Source: CAZBWP01 sp964630265 (GTDB lineage Bacteria > Pseudomonadota > Alphaproteobacteria > Rhodospirillales > Defluviicoccaceae). Taken from it: 21,392 nucleotides of DNA. Shown piece after piece: positions 1-7,679 of the stretch. The DNA lies in NCBI GenBank assembly GCA_964630265.1, contig CAZVRW010000057.1, forward strand, positions 1 through 21,392, in the 5' to 3' direction. The stretch's first letter is position 1, and each line of letters begins with the position of its first letter. The notes under the pieces are model-generated. The model made no database searches and was not told the DNA's origin. It saw only the letters and a list, made by a program, of their open reading frames with translations. The position numbers were made by a program, and so were the translations under genes.

Positions 1-1
1 C

Positions 2-139
2 TGCGCGACGGGCGGTTCTGAAGCACCCGCCGTCGCGATCTGCCCGCCGGTGGTCGAGTACAGCCGCGAGGTCCAGGCCCGCACGGCAGACGAACTCGAT
101 CTGCTGCCCGAACGTTCGGCCATGGCGTCAGCCACCTGA
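2..139 (+). CDS. Rz1-like phage spanin lipoprotein, 3' part only
   Basis: The gene enters from outside the window and ends at TGA 137-139. The 45 visible residues begin with Cys-Ala-Thr-Gly-Gly, which looks like the lipobox cysteine and start of a mature lipoprotein. A proline-rich stretch with ICPPVVEYS follows, then an Ala/Glu/Leu-rich helix (QARTADELDLLP). From memory this is the pattern of Rz1-like outer-membrane spanins in alphaproteobacterial prophages, which help disrupt the envelope at lysis. Those proteins normally continue for about 20-30 residues after the LLP segment; here the frame stops after nine more residues, so the C-terminus looks lost. It converges on the cytochrome gene with a 13-base gap. 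It may be a prophage remnant at a recombination junction. The signal peptide is outside the window, so the call rests on a short stretch. Confidence 0.45.
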   Translation, partial: CATGGSEAPAVAICPPVVEYSREVQARTADELDLLPERSAMASAT

Positions 140-152
140 GCAACCGAGGGCG

Positions 153-575
153 TCACGGCCCCCCGCGGAGCCGCGCCCGACGCCGATGCCGCCAGACCCA
201 GACCGCAACGGCGGCCGGCAAGGCCCCCAACAAGCTCCAGTCGAGGCCGACGCGCCACGCCGGCGCCGGTCGGGCGGCCGCCAGGCGGTCGACGAGGACA
301 TCCCGATCGCCGACGGCGAGGCGGGCGCCGTGGAACACCTGCATGCGCAGGACGACCAAGTGCCACGCCAACCGGCTGTGCGCTTTCGTCGCGTAGGACT
401 CGACGCCGTGGCAACTCGTACATCGATCCCTGATCAGGCCGGGAACATCCTCGTGAACGGCGGCGGGAACGGGCCGCACCGAAGCCAGCTGGAGGTCAAT
501 CGGGAGGCCAGTCAAGAGACTGGCGGCCGCAGCCCGTCTCAGCCATGGGCGCCGCCAGCCGGCCAGCGACGGCAT
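153..575 (-). CDS. Membrane-anchored monoheme c-type cytochrome, last gene of the arx operon
   Basis: This 140-residue protein has one heme c motif, C52-T-S-C55-H56. Met78, in an LRM context about 22 residues later, is a plausible sixth heme ligand. A hydrophobic segment at about 15-32 after several arginines could be a signal peptide or anchor. A second hydrophobic segment at about 112-129, followed by an Arg-rich tail, fits a C-terminal membrane anchor with the heme domain in the periplasm. I chose ATG 575 because GGAGG lies 6 bases upstream; an upstream in-frame start (632) would overlap arxD and lacks such a site. It follows the arxD stop by 13 bases, so it is probably cotranscribed. By context it may pass electrons between the Arx complex or quinol pool and a terminal acceptor. 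That role is inferred; the heme attachment site is directly visible. Confidence 0.72.
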   Translation of the reverse strand: MPSLAGWRRPWLRRAAAASLLTGLPIDLQLASVRPVPAAVHEDVPGLIRDRCTSCHGVESYATKAHSRLAWHLVVLRMQVFHGARLAVGDRDVLVDRLAAARPAPAWRVGLDWSLLGALPAAVAVWVWRHRRRARLRGGP

Positions 576-588
576 GCGAAGCCTCCGT

Positions 589-1278
589 TCAGTCCGCGCG
601 CCGGCCGGTCGTCGTCGCCTGCAGGGGAGCACGCGACTCGTCGATCGTGACGCCCATGGTCTTCATCAGAATATCGAGGAGCGGCCGATAGGGCGTGGCC
701 ATGGACCGTGCCGCGGCCGCCCGCTCCACGCGTTCGGCCAGCGTCGGGATCCACGGCCCGAGAAAGGCCTCGGCGAACGCCGCCGCTTCGTCACGCAGCG
801 AGCTCGCTGCCGCGCCGTTCGCGCCCGCAGCCGCGGCGAGGAGGTGGCCGACGAATTCCAGTTGCACCGACAGGTGATCGGCGAGGTCCTTGAAGTCCGG
901 CGCGCGCTGCACGCCGTGTCGGCGGTAGCAGGCTTCCATCGCCAGAACGCTCGCCCCCTGCAGCGCGCCGTCGAGATAAAGCCCGGCGTTGAGCGGCGCC
1001 AGAACCGGCGGCGCCAAGTGCATTCGGCTGTACAGGCTGACGAGGGCGCGGTCGTCGGCGAGACCCGCCATCGCCGACCGAAACAGTCGGATGTCGTCGC
1101 CGATGTCCAGCGGCAGCGCTGCGGCGCAGGCCGTCAGATCGTCGGCGAGCAGTCCGGCCATGGCGGCGTGGGCCCCCTCCCACCTCGGCGGCAGGAAAGC
1201 CCGCGAGAGCAGGAGACAGAGATCGCTCTCCGCTTGCAGGCGCGCCGCGCCGATGGCCGCATCAGGGCCGCGCGTCAT
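589..1278 (-). CDS. arxD: ArxD, TorD/NarJ-family chaperone for the arsenite oxidase
   Basis: The 229-residue protein is Ala/Leu-rich, helical and without a signal peptide. It has the size and features of TorD/DmsD/NarJ chaperones: an N-terminal LLSRAFLPP segment, a central MHLAPPVLAPLNAGLYLDGA stretch like the family's P-x-P/Y-x-S-x-Y region, and a following acidic DFKDLADHLSVQLEFVGHL helix. Members bind the twin-arginine leader of a molybdoenzyme, here ArxA, in the cytoplasm and hold it until cofactor is inserted and Tat export can proceed. ATG 1278 overlaps the end of arxC by 17 bases, showing translational coupling. The order B'-A-B-C-D is that of described arx operons. The family is clear; the partner is inferred from the operon. 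Confidence 0.82.
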   Translation of the reverse strand: MTRGPDAAIGAARLQAESDLCLLLSRAFLPPRWEGAHAAMAGLLADDLTACAAALPLDIGDDIRLFRSAMAGLADDRALVSLYSRMHLAPPVLAPLNAGLYLDGALQGASVLAMEACYRRHGVQRAPDFKDLADHLSVQLEFVGHLLAAAAGANGAAASSLRDEAAAFAEAFLGPWIPTLAERVERAAAARSMATPYRPLLDILMKTMGVTIDESRAPLQATTTGRRAD

Positions 1279-2557
1279 CGGCCGCCGCCGGGCTGCCCCC
1301 GGGAAATTCCGAGAGCCGGAAGGCGAGGTTGGCCGCCACGTAGATCAGCATCGCCACCGAGACCGCCAGGATGACCACGAGCCATTCGGTGGGCGATGGC
1401 ATGTAGGCGATCAGCTCGGCCCTGGATTGTCCCTTGAACAAGGGCACCAGCTGACCGGAGACGACGAACTCGTAGCGGCCGATGTAGATGCCGACGAGCA
1501 CCGATGCGCCGGCGATGGCTTGGACCGCCGGTCGTCCCCGCAGCCGCGGCAACAGGAGGAGCGTGCCCGGGATCAGGAAGCCGAGCGCGATCTCGGCATA
1601 GAATAGCGGCGAACGGATGATGTGGTGATAGATCTGCAGACCGTCGGCATTGCTCCACAGCCCGGTGATCATGCGCGAGGTGAGGGCGAAAGCGTAGACG
1701 GTGAGGGTCACCAGGAGGATCAGCGGCAGGACCTCGGTCATCAACAGGCGCAGCCGCTGCGGCATGTTCCTGTGGTCGAAGCCATGGGCGACGTTGACCA
1801 GGACCATCATCAACGCCACGCCGATGAGAAACGACGCCAAAAAGAAATAGAGCGGCAGGACCGGCGAAAACCAGAACGGCCGCATGGACATCATGCCGTA
1901 CATCAACCCTTGCGTGATCAGCGCCAGCAGGGCGGCGATGAAATGGGCAATGCTGAGCGCGCGGCCGGCGGTGCCGGGACCGCCAGGGGCGAAGGTCCGA
2001 TACAGTGTCACCACGAGCAGGCCGAGGTAGGTGAAATAGAACGCCCCCATCCAGAACATCGGCGAGGACATCTGCATGTTGAGAGGGATCGCATAACCGA
2101 GAAACGGCTGTCCGAGTTCCAGCCAAAGCGAGATCATCGCGGCGATGATGGTGGCAATGGCCAGCGCCAAGCTGCGCCGCACCAGCGGGAGCAGCACCGT
2201 CACCCCGAAGCCGAGGGCCAACGTGGCGATGAAGCTCAAGCCGAACGAGGCGAGCGCCCAGAAGGCATAGTTGGCGATCAGCAATCCCCACATCATGTCG
2301 GTGCCGGTGTTGTAGACGACATGCCCTTGGCTGAGCACGCTGTAGACGCCGATCAGTCCCGCGAGCAGACCGAAAAAGGCGGCGGTGGCGAGATGGATGC
2401 TGCCGCTGCGGCCGGCGCCGGCGACGGTCGAAGCGTCATGGTCGTCGTCGCTGATGCCGCTGAAGTCGAGTGTCGGGGAGCGGCGAGGACGGGACGCGGG
2501 CCTGCCGCCATGACCTCGTCCAGGGCGGATGGGGGTGGCGCCGGGGTTTCCAGTCAT
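1262..2557 (-). CDS. arxC: ArxC, NrfD/PsrC-type quinone-reactive membrane subunit
   Basis: This 431-residue integral membrane protein has a hydrophilic N-terminal tail of about 55 residues, then roughly eight to ten membrane segments separated by short loops. The segment pattern is that of the NrfD/PsrC family, which anchors a periplasmic molybdoenzyme and its FeS subunit and exchanges electrons with membrane quinone. In an arsenite oxidase it would receive electrons from ArxB and reduce quinone. ATG 2557 lies two bases after the arxB stop, and the gene overlaps arxD downstream. Length is slightly above typical NrfD proteins because of the polar tail. Respiratory ArrAB enzymes often lack such a subunit, so its presence favours Arx over Arr. 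Confidence 0.85.
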   Translation of the reverse strand: MTGNPGATPIRPGRGHGGRPASRPRRSPTLDFSGISDDDHDASTVAGAGRSGSIHLATAAFFGLLAGLIGVYSVLSQGHVVYNTGTDMMWGLLIANYAFWALASFGLSFIATLALGFGVTVLLPLVRRSLALAIATIIAAMISLWLELGQPFLGYAIPLNMQMSSPMFWMGAFYFTYLGLLVVTLYRTFAPGGPGTAGRALSIAHFIAALLALITQGLMYGMMSMRPFWFSPVLPLYFFLASFLIGVALMMVLVNVAHGFDHRNMPQRLRLLMTEVLPLILLVTLTVYAFALTSRMITGLWSNADGLQIYHHIIRSPLFYAEIALGFLIPGTLLLLPRLRGRPAVQAIAGASVLVGIYIGRYEFVVSGQLVPLFKGQSRAELIAYMPSPTEWLVVILAVSVAMLIYVAANLAFRLSEFPGGSPAAADDARP

Positions 2558-2559
2558 GA

Positions 2560-3321
2560 TCAGCTCTCCCGCCCTACCGCCGCCCGCAGGGACGGCACGC
2601 CGACGCTGTCGCCGGTGAGGTAGTAGACGTGCGGCTTGTTGCCGGTGTGATCGAGCAGCCGCCCCCCGCGCTTCTCGGCGATCAGCCGGCTGACCTGGCT
2701 CGCCGGATCGTCGAGATCACCGAAGAAGCGGGCGGTGGGCGGACAGGTGACGACGCAGGCCGGCACGAACGGCCGAAGCTCCGGGTCGTCGGGATCGAGG
2801 TCGGAGACCCCCGGCGGCGCCTTGCTCACGCGGTGATAGCAGAAGGTGCACTTGGAGACGACGCCACGCGGCTGAATGCCGACGCCCTTGCTCCAGTCCT
2901 GATCGGCGTCGGGCATGCGATAGGGCGGATCCCAGGACCGCTTGCCGCTGCTGGCGAAGACGGCCCGAGGATCGGGGGCCACCGCGGGCTTTTCGTCGGT
3001 GAAGTAGCGGACGCCGTAGGGGCAGGCGATCATGCAATACTTGCAGCCGATGCACTTGTTCCAATCGATCAGCACGAAGCCGTCGTCAGTCTGATAGGTG
3101 GCGTGGGTCGGGCACACGTCCTTGCAGGATGGATTTTCGCAGTGCATGCAGGGGCGCGGAAACCAGCTCATCCGGCCGCTGGGGTACTCGCCCTCGACGT
3201 AGTAGACGACATCCTGCCATTTCTCGGCGGGCAGGCGGTTGTTCTCCATGCTGCAGGCCGTGCTGCAGGCCTGGCAGCCGGTGCACTTCTCCAAGTCGAT
3301 AACCATCCCCCACGTCGTCAT
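2560..3321 (-). CDS. arxB: ArxB, four-cluster [4Fe-4S] electron-transfer subunit
   Basis: The 253-residue protein has four ferredoxin-type cysteine groups. They are CTGCQACSTAC near residue 13, CMHCENPSCKDVCP near 58, CIGCKYCMIACP near 89, and a split set CTFC near 157 pairing with CVVTCP near 189. This is the layout of DmsB/PsrB/ArrB-type subunits, which carry electrons from the molybdopterin subunit to the membrane anchor. There is no signal peptide, so it is probably exported bound to the Tat-signal-bearing ArxA. ATG 3321 overlaps the arxA stop in an ATGA arrangement, and arxC starts two bases after its stop. The family is certain from the cysteine pattern; the Arx assignment follows from ArxA. 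Confidence 0.9.
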   Translation of the reverse strand: MTTWGMVIDLEKCTGCQACSTACSMENNRLPAEKWQDVVYYVEGEYPSGRMSWFPRPCMHCENPSCKDVCPTHATYQTDDGFVLIDWNKCIGCKYCMIACPYGVRYFTDEKPAVAPDPRAVFASSGKRSWDPPYRMPDADQDWSKGVGIQPRGVVSKCTFCYHRVSKAPPGVSDLDPDDPELRPFVPACVVTCPPTARFFGDLDDPASQVSRLIAEKRGGRLLDHTGNKPHVYYLTGDSVGVPSLRAAVGRES

Positions 3322-5813
3322 GACAGCGTCCTTTCATCGGCGCGTTCGACGGACACCAGACCGGAGTAGTAGCAGGCGAGCCCGGAAATCGGATCGGAGA
3401 CGTTGGCGGTAATTTCGCTGCTGTTGCCCGGCGGCCGCCCGCGCGCCCAACGGCCCTGCGCCCAGTGGCCGTGCTCCATGGGCAGCACCAGGGTGTCAGG
3501 TCGGGCCGGCGGAAAGTAGCGGGCGACGGCGACGATGCTGCCCACATCGGAGGTGATGCGCACCAGATCGCCGTTGCCAATGCCGCGGGCCCGCGCCGTC
3601 TCCGGGTGGATCTCCAGGTAGATCTGGTCGAAGCCGCCGACCGAGGGCTGTGCCAAAGCGATGGCATGGGGAATGTTGCCGCCTCGGCCCTCGGCGTGCA
3701 GGGGCACCTTGGGGGTGACCAGATGCAGATCGCCGGAACCGGTGTAGCGCGGCGGCACCCACTGGATCAGCCCGACCCGCTCGCCGTCGATGCCGAGTTC
3801 GCGGCGGACGTAGTCGGCATTCCTGTCAAGGAAGGCCGAGCGGAACTCGAACTTGCCGGAGGGGGTCTTCAAGAGCGTCTTGCCCACCTCTCCGGCGGTC
3901 ATGGGCCGGTTGTAGCCGGCGCCGTCCCACTCAAGGAACTCCCCGCGCACCTGTCGCCACAGGTAGGGCTTGCGGTACCAGACCCCCTTCTCGACCCAGC
4001 TCTCGAAGCTGTCGACGCCGTTGTCGCCGGGGTTCGTCTCGAAGCCTTTCGCCAAGTGCCGGAGCACGTTTTCCGTGCTCTCGAGCGCCTGGTAGTACGC
4101 CCCCATTGGCCCGCGCATGCGCTTGCCGATCTCGATCAAGATGTCGCCATAGACCTTGGTGTCATAGAGGGGCTCGATCGCCGGTGTGCGGATCTGTGTC
4201 ATCGCCCAGCCCTGGAAGGGATAGGTGGGCGCGTCCTGCAGCCGCTCCAGGTAGGTGTGATCGGGGACGACGATGTCGGCGAACTTGGCGGTCTCGCCCG
4301 GGAACGGCGAGGTGTCGATGACGAAGACATCCTGCAGGGCCTCCTCCCAGACCTTCGCATCGGGTGCCGTCCAGATCGGATTGGTGAGGTAGAACATCAT
4401 CGTATCAAGGGTGTAGGGATTGCCCGCCAGATGGTTCTGGGCGACCTCCTGCATCATCGTCTTGGCCATTGGCCACCGGTCGGTGCCGGCCATGTCGATG
4501 CGCGGATGCTTGCCTGCGGCGGCCTTGGCATCGTCGTCGAGGAAGTCCTTGTGGTTCACCGGCAGCGGTCCGTAGGGTGGCCCCTGCTGATACATCAGCC
4601 CCCCCTCGGCGAAGAGACTGCCGCTCAGCGCGTTCAGGGCATGGATCGCCATGCCGGCGTAGACGCCGTTGGTGTGCGAGGTGGGGCCGCGCTCCATGAT
4701 GGCGATTGCCGGGCGGGTGGTGCCGAACTCGCGGGCGACGGCGACGATGTCCCGGGCCGGGATCATGGTGATCGACTCGGCCCAGTCGGGTGTCCGGTCC
4801 TTGAGTTCCCGGTTCCACCATTCGGCGAGGCCGGTGACCCAGCGCTCCTCAAAGCTCGCGGGCTCGATCGCCTCGCCGGCGTGGAAGCGGTCGGTGCCGT
4901 CGACGAAGTCGCCGACGAAGGGCCGGTCCCACAGGCCCTCGACCAGCATGACATGGGCGATGGCGAGCGCCAGCGCGCCGTCCGTCCCCGGCTTGAGGTA
5001 GAGTGCGCGGTCGGCGGCAGCGCCGGTGGTGGTGAGGCGCACGTCGACCACGGTGACGCGCGTCTTCGGGCTCTTCGTCCGCATCTTGCCCCAGGCCTGC
5101 ATATTGTAGTTGAAGGGCCGGAAACTCTCCAGAAAACCGGCGCCGAAGTTCAGGATGTAGTTGGTGTTGAGGTAGTCGTAGGCGTTGTAGGAGTCGTTGC
5201 CGTCGGTCGCCATCTTGGCGCGCTTGCTGCCCTCGGCGCACATGGAGGCATGGCCGATGGCGATGTTGGGGGAGCCGTAGAGCTTGCCGAACGGCCCTTG
5301 CAGGCCGGCACAGGAGGCACCCCAGCCGCGGCCGTAAAGGAGCGCGAAGCGATGGGCTTCGCCGCGGTCGCGCAGCCCCTGCAGGCGGCCGGCGATGGTA
5401 TCCAGCGCCTCGTCCCAGGTGATGGGCACGAAGCCCGGATCCTCGTTACGACCCTTCTTTGGATTGGTTCGCTTCATCGGCCCCTTGAAGCGGTCCGGGT
5501 CGTAGAGGACGTAGGTGCCGAGGTGGCCCTTGGGGCAAAGCTTGCCGTTGGCGATGGGATGATCCAGCGACCCATAGATGGCATGCACGCGACCGTCTGT
5601 AACATGGACGTCGATTCCGCAGCGAGCGGGACACTGGTGGCAGATGTTCTTGACGACCTTGGTGACGGCGTCGGGACTGTCAGCGCTGGCGGGAGACAGG
5701 GTCACCAGCCGATGCAGGGCTTGACCACCCACGCCGATCGCGCCCGCCGCCCCCAGCGCGCTCGTCGCCTTGATAAATCCGCGTCGGGTCGTCGCCGGGG
5801 CTGTGTCGGGCAT
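3318..5813 (-). CDS. arxA: ArxA, anaerobic-type arsenite oxidase catalytic subunit (Mo-bis-MGD)
   Basis: The 831-residue DMSO reductase superfamily protein starts with a twin-arginine leader (TTRRGFIK, residues 8-15, then an Ala/Gly-rich stretch), so it is Tat-exported. Cys58, Cys61, Cys65 and Cys93 form the [4Fe-4S] site. Residues 160-165, YGRGWG, match the XGRGWG signature reported for ArxA; ArrA arsenate reductases carry an RGRY-type motif there. Cys192 in HASMCAEGSKR is the likely molybdenum ligand. The reaction is arsenite to arsenate, with electrons passing through ArxB to ArxC; Arx enzymes can run in reverse in vitro. I chose ATG 5813 because AGGAG lies 8 bases upstream. An ATG at 5831 overlaps the arxB' stop but has no ribosome site. 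The 3' end overlaps arxB by four bases. A related arsenate or sulfur-compound reductase is possible but less likely. Confidence 0.85.
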   Translation of the reverse strand: MPDTAPATTRRGFIKATSALGAAGAIGVGGQALHRLVTLSPASADSPDAVTKVVKNICHQCPARCGIDVHVTDGRVHAIYGSLDHPIANGKLCPKGHLGTYVLYDPDRFKGPMKRTNPKKGRNEDPGFVPITWDEALDTIAGRLQGLRDRGEAHRFALLYGRGWGASCAGLQGPFGKLYGSPNIAIGHASMCAEGSKRAKMATDGNDSYNAYDYLNTNYILNFGAGFLESFRPFNYNMQAWGKMRTKSPKTRVTVVDVRLTTTGAAADRALYLKPGTDGALALAIAHVMLVEGLWDRPFVGDFVDGTDRFHAGEAIEPASFEERWVTGLAEWWNRELKDRTPDWAESITMIPARDIVAVAREFGTTRPAIAIMERGPTSHTNGVYAGMAIHALNALSGSLFAEGGLMYQQGPPYGPLPVNHKDFLDDDAKAAAGKHPRIDMAGTDRWPMAKTMMQEVAQNHLAGNPYTLDTMMFYLTNPIWTAPDAKVWEEALQDVFVIDTSPFPGETAKFADIVVPDHTYLERLQDAPTYPFQGWAMTQIRTPAIEPLYDTKVYGDILIEIGKRMRGPMGAYYQALESTENVLRHLAKGFETNPGDNGVDSFESWVEKGVWYRKPYLWRQVRGEFLEWDGAGYNRPMTAGEVGKTLLKTPSGKFEFRSAFLDRNADYVRRELGIDGERVGLIQWVPPRYTGSGDLHLVTPKVPLHAEGRGGNIPHAIALAQPSVGGFDQIYLEIHPETARARGIGNGDLVRITSDVGSIVAVARYFPPARPDTLVLPMEHGHWAQGRWARGRPPGNSSEITANVSDPISGLACYYSGLVSVERADERTLS

Positions 5814-5827
5814 GGCGGTCTCTCCTG

Positions 5828-6997
5828 TCATGTGAACCGGGCTTCTTGATCGGCTGAATCCGTCCCGCCGGCGGACCGGAAGGCCGCGGCCGCCGCGGCG
5901 AACGCCCGCGTCTTGCGGCACCTGTCGCAGAGCGACGCATCCCCACGCCCGGCAAAGGGCTGGCCGCAGTCGGCGCAGGCGCGAAGGGCATGATGGCGCA
6001 TCACGCGTCGATGGCCCGCGTCCCCCGAGGCCTCCGAGGCCCGGCCTTCCGGCGCCAGGGTGATGGCCTGCTCGGGGCAATGCCGGGCGCAGGCGCCACA
6101 GGCGATGCAGCGAACCGGATCGAAGGAGAGCGCGACGGCTGCGCCGTTCGACTCGACGGTGAGCGCCGCGGTCGGGCAAACGGCGACGCAGACGCGGTGG
6201 TCGCAGCAGCCGTTGCCGATCTCCATATGCGGGAAGAATGGAGGTGCGACGGTGGCATCGAGCCGCGCCGCGAGACGGCCGAGGGCCGCCACCGTTCGCC
6301 GGCGGGCCAGGGGATCGACCGGCAGCCGTTGGGACAAGGGGGCCGGCATCGGGTCGTCGGCCGCCGCGCGATCATCCGTGGCGGCGGCGACCAGGGTGCG
6401 CAGCAACGCCCGGCGCGCCGGGACGGTGACGCCATCCACGTCATCCCGTTGCGGCCGCGCGCGACGGCCGGCGAGCGGCCGGAACACCCGCTTTGGCAGG
6501 CGTTCCGACTGGCCCATCTCGCGCAACAGTGCAGCAACACGATCGAGTGCGCCCTGGGCCGGGTGCTCGGCGCCCCCCACCGGGCACGTCGCGCACCAGC
6601 CGCGGTCGATCAGGTGGATGGGGCGCCCGCCGGCCGCCAGGCACGCCTCGAGCAGGTCGCTCACCGTCAGGCCGCCGAGACACGCGACCCGCACCGCGCC
6701 GGCGGTCGCCGGCACGCGGCGGCAATCGATCTCGATCGGTTCAGCCGCATCGCCGAGAGCGATGTCCGGCGGAAATCCCGCCGTCTCGATGGCGCCGGTG
6801 GGACAAGCCACGGCGCACCGCCCGCAACCGACACATCGGTCGTCGGCAACGACGCGGCGCTCTCGAATGCTGATGGCATGCCGTGGGCAGGCGACGGCAC
6901 AGGCCTCGCAAGGGACGTGGGGCGCCCACACGGCTAGGCAGCGATCGGCCACATGGCCGACCGGCGTCTTGTGCCAGAGTTGGGCACCTGGAGTCAC
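5828..6997 (-). CDS. arxB': ArxB'-like multi-[4Fe-4S] ferredoxin protein, first gene of the arx operon
   Basis: The protein has 389 residues from GTG 6997, chosen because GAGGAG sits 6 bases upstream; the open frame continues 39 codons further without a better start. Two ferredoxin-type cysteine groups lie near the N-terminus (Cys20/30/33/37 and Cys55/58/61/65, each ending in CP). A linker carries a CATCPVGG pair near 135-138. Two more groups lie at about 264-274 (CCDHRVCVAVCP) and 297-307 (CIACGACARHCP). The tail has CADC near 341 and CDRC near 357, spaced like a zinc ribbon. It has no leader peptide, so it is cytoplasmic or co-exported. The place upstream of arxA matches arxB' of described arx operons, where it is thought to carry electrons. 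Its exact partner is unknown. Confidence 0.75.
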   Translation of the reverse strand: MTPGAQLWHKTPVGHVADRCLAVWAPHVPCEACAVACPRHAISIRERRVVADDRCVGCGRCAVACPTGAIETAGFPPDIALGDAAEPIEIDCRRVPATAGAVRVACLGGLTVSDLLEACLAAGGRPIHLIDRGWCATCPVGGAEHPAQGALDRVAALLREMGQSERLPKRVFRPLAGRRARPQRDDVDGVTVPARRALLRTLVAAATDDRAAADDPMPAPLSQRLPVDPLARRRTVAALGRLAARLDATVAPPFFPHMEIGNGCCDHRVCVAVCPTAALTVESNGAAVALSFDPVRCIACGACARHCPEQAITLAPEGRASEASGDAGHRRVMRHHALRACADCGQPFAGRGDASLCDRCRKTRAFAAAAAAFRSAGGTDSADQEARFT

Positions 6998-7330
6998 GTT
7001 TTGCTCCTCGTGCGGCGGCACAACGCAAGTCTGCGTCGGCGCTGCACGTGACGTTTCCCAAATGGCACGCAGAAGCGGCTTCGGATGCATGCGCCCAATT
7101 GCGCCTGCGCACACGTCGCACGCTTTTTTACTGCGTTTACTTACTTATGTTTACTTTTTTTGTTGGGGCCACCCGACGGGTCGGACGCCCCCATTGCCTG
7201 CCTGCTCACTGTAACCCGCGATTACGGATTACGCTTTTATCGGTGGATGAGAAGACTACCCACGCCCATCATCAATTCGATTTTTCACTTTTCGTCGAAA
7301 ATTGCAACAAGTATTTATTGCAATTACGTT
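6998..7330 (-). promoter_or_regulatory. AT-rich upstream region of the arx operon
   Basis: The region carries no gene I can support. Between about 7120 and 7330 the base composition falls sharply from its GC-rich surroundings. Visible structure includes two copies of GTTTACT (7135-7141 and 7149-7155, 14 bases apart) with a related TTTACT at 7127. There is also a perfect 8-base inverted repeat AATTGCAA/TTGCAATT (7300-7307 and 7318-7325), 18 bases from arm start to arm start. Both look like regulator sites, and the promoter of arxB' should lie here. No sigma-54 element (GG, ten bases, GC) was found in a by-eye reading. The regulator is not identified. Confidence 0.4.
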
Positions 7331-7654
7331 TCACTCGCCAATATCCGCCTGGGTACGAAACATGCCGCGTCGCGGCCTACTGGACGATCCGTTGGCGTCT
7401 CCGGTGCCACTCGGGCGCGGCTCGCCGGCGAGCGGCGGCGTCGAGGTTGTTCAAATGACAACCCCGAGCCGGTTCCCCCGGTTCGTCGCGACGGCCAAGT
7501 CCACGCTTGCACCCGCGACAAACCCGGGGCCGAGGCCAATGATCAGCGGCCCGAGGCCGCCATTCGGTGCCTCCCAGTCAAAATCGGGTTGCTTCGCCGG
7601 GAAGCCGGGTCGGTTGAGCGGGCGACGGGGAAAACCCGACCGTCGCATGTTCAT
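7331..7654 (-). pseudogene. Remnant of a YqeB/XdhC-like molybdenum-hydroxylase accessory gene
   Basis: Read on the minus strand, 7654-7454 encodes a segment containing PLIIGLGPGFVAGASVDLA and ATNRGNRLGVVI, a pattern I recognise from the YqeB family of molybdenum hydroxylase accessory proteins. A TGA at 7453-7451 interrupts the frame, but family-like sequence resumes in the same frame: TPPLAGEPRPSG and then GMFRTQADIGE, ending at TGA 7333-7331. Family members usually have an arginine at the interrupted position, so a CGA-to-TGA nonsense change is likely. The N-terminal portion of the roughly 250-residue family is absent, cut off at the arsR promoter. The gene is therefore truncated and broken. 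The family assignment is from memory of its motifs and was not searched. Confidence 0.55.
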
Positions 7655-7679
7655 TTCGAGTTCCAGCCATGAAAAAACA

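Noticed and set aside
3465..5849. Open frame of 794 codons on the plus strand opposite arxA
   Set aside because: It is the antisense of a clear molybdoenzyme in very GC-rich DNA, has no recognisable domain and is low in complexity (Val/Gly/Asp/His-rich).
7165..7191. GGGGC...GCCCC hairpin near a T-run as an intrinsic terminator
   Set aside because: The T-run (7155-7161) lies before the stem on the plus strand, and on the minus strand the tract after the stem is A-rich, so neither orientation fits.
7451..7453. TGA in the YqeB-like remnant read as selenocysteine
   Set aside because: Relatives recalled have arginine at this position, the gene is truncated at its N-terminus, and no SECIS-like hairpin was noticed, so a nonsense change is simpler.
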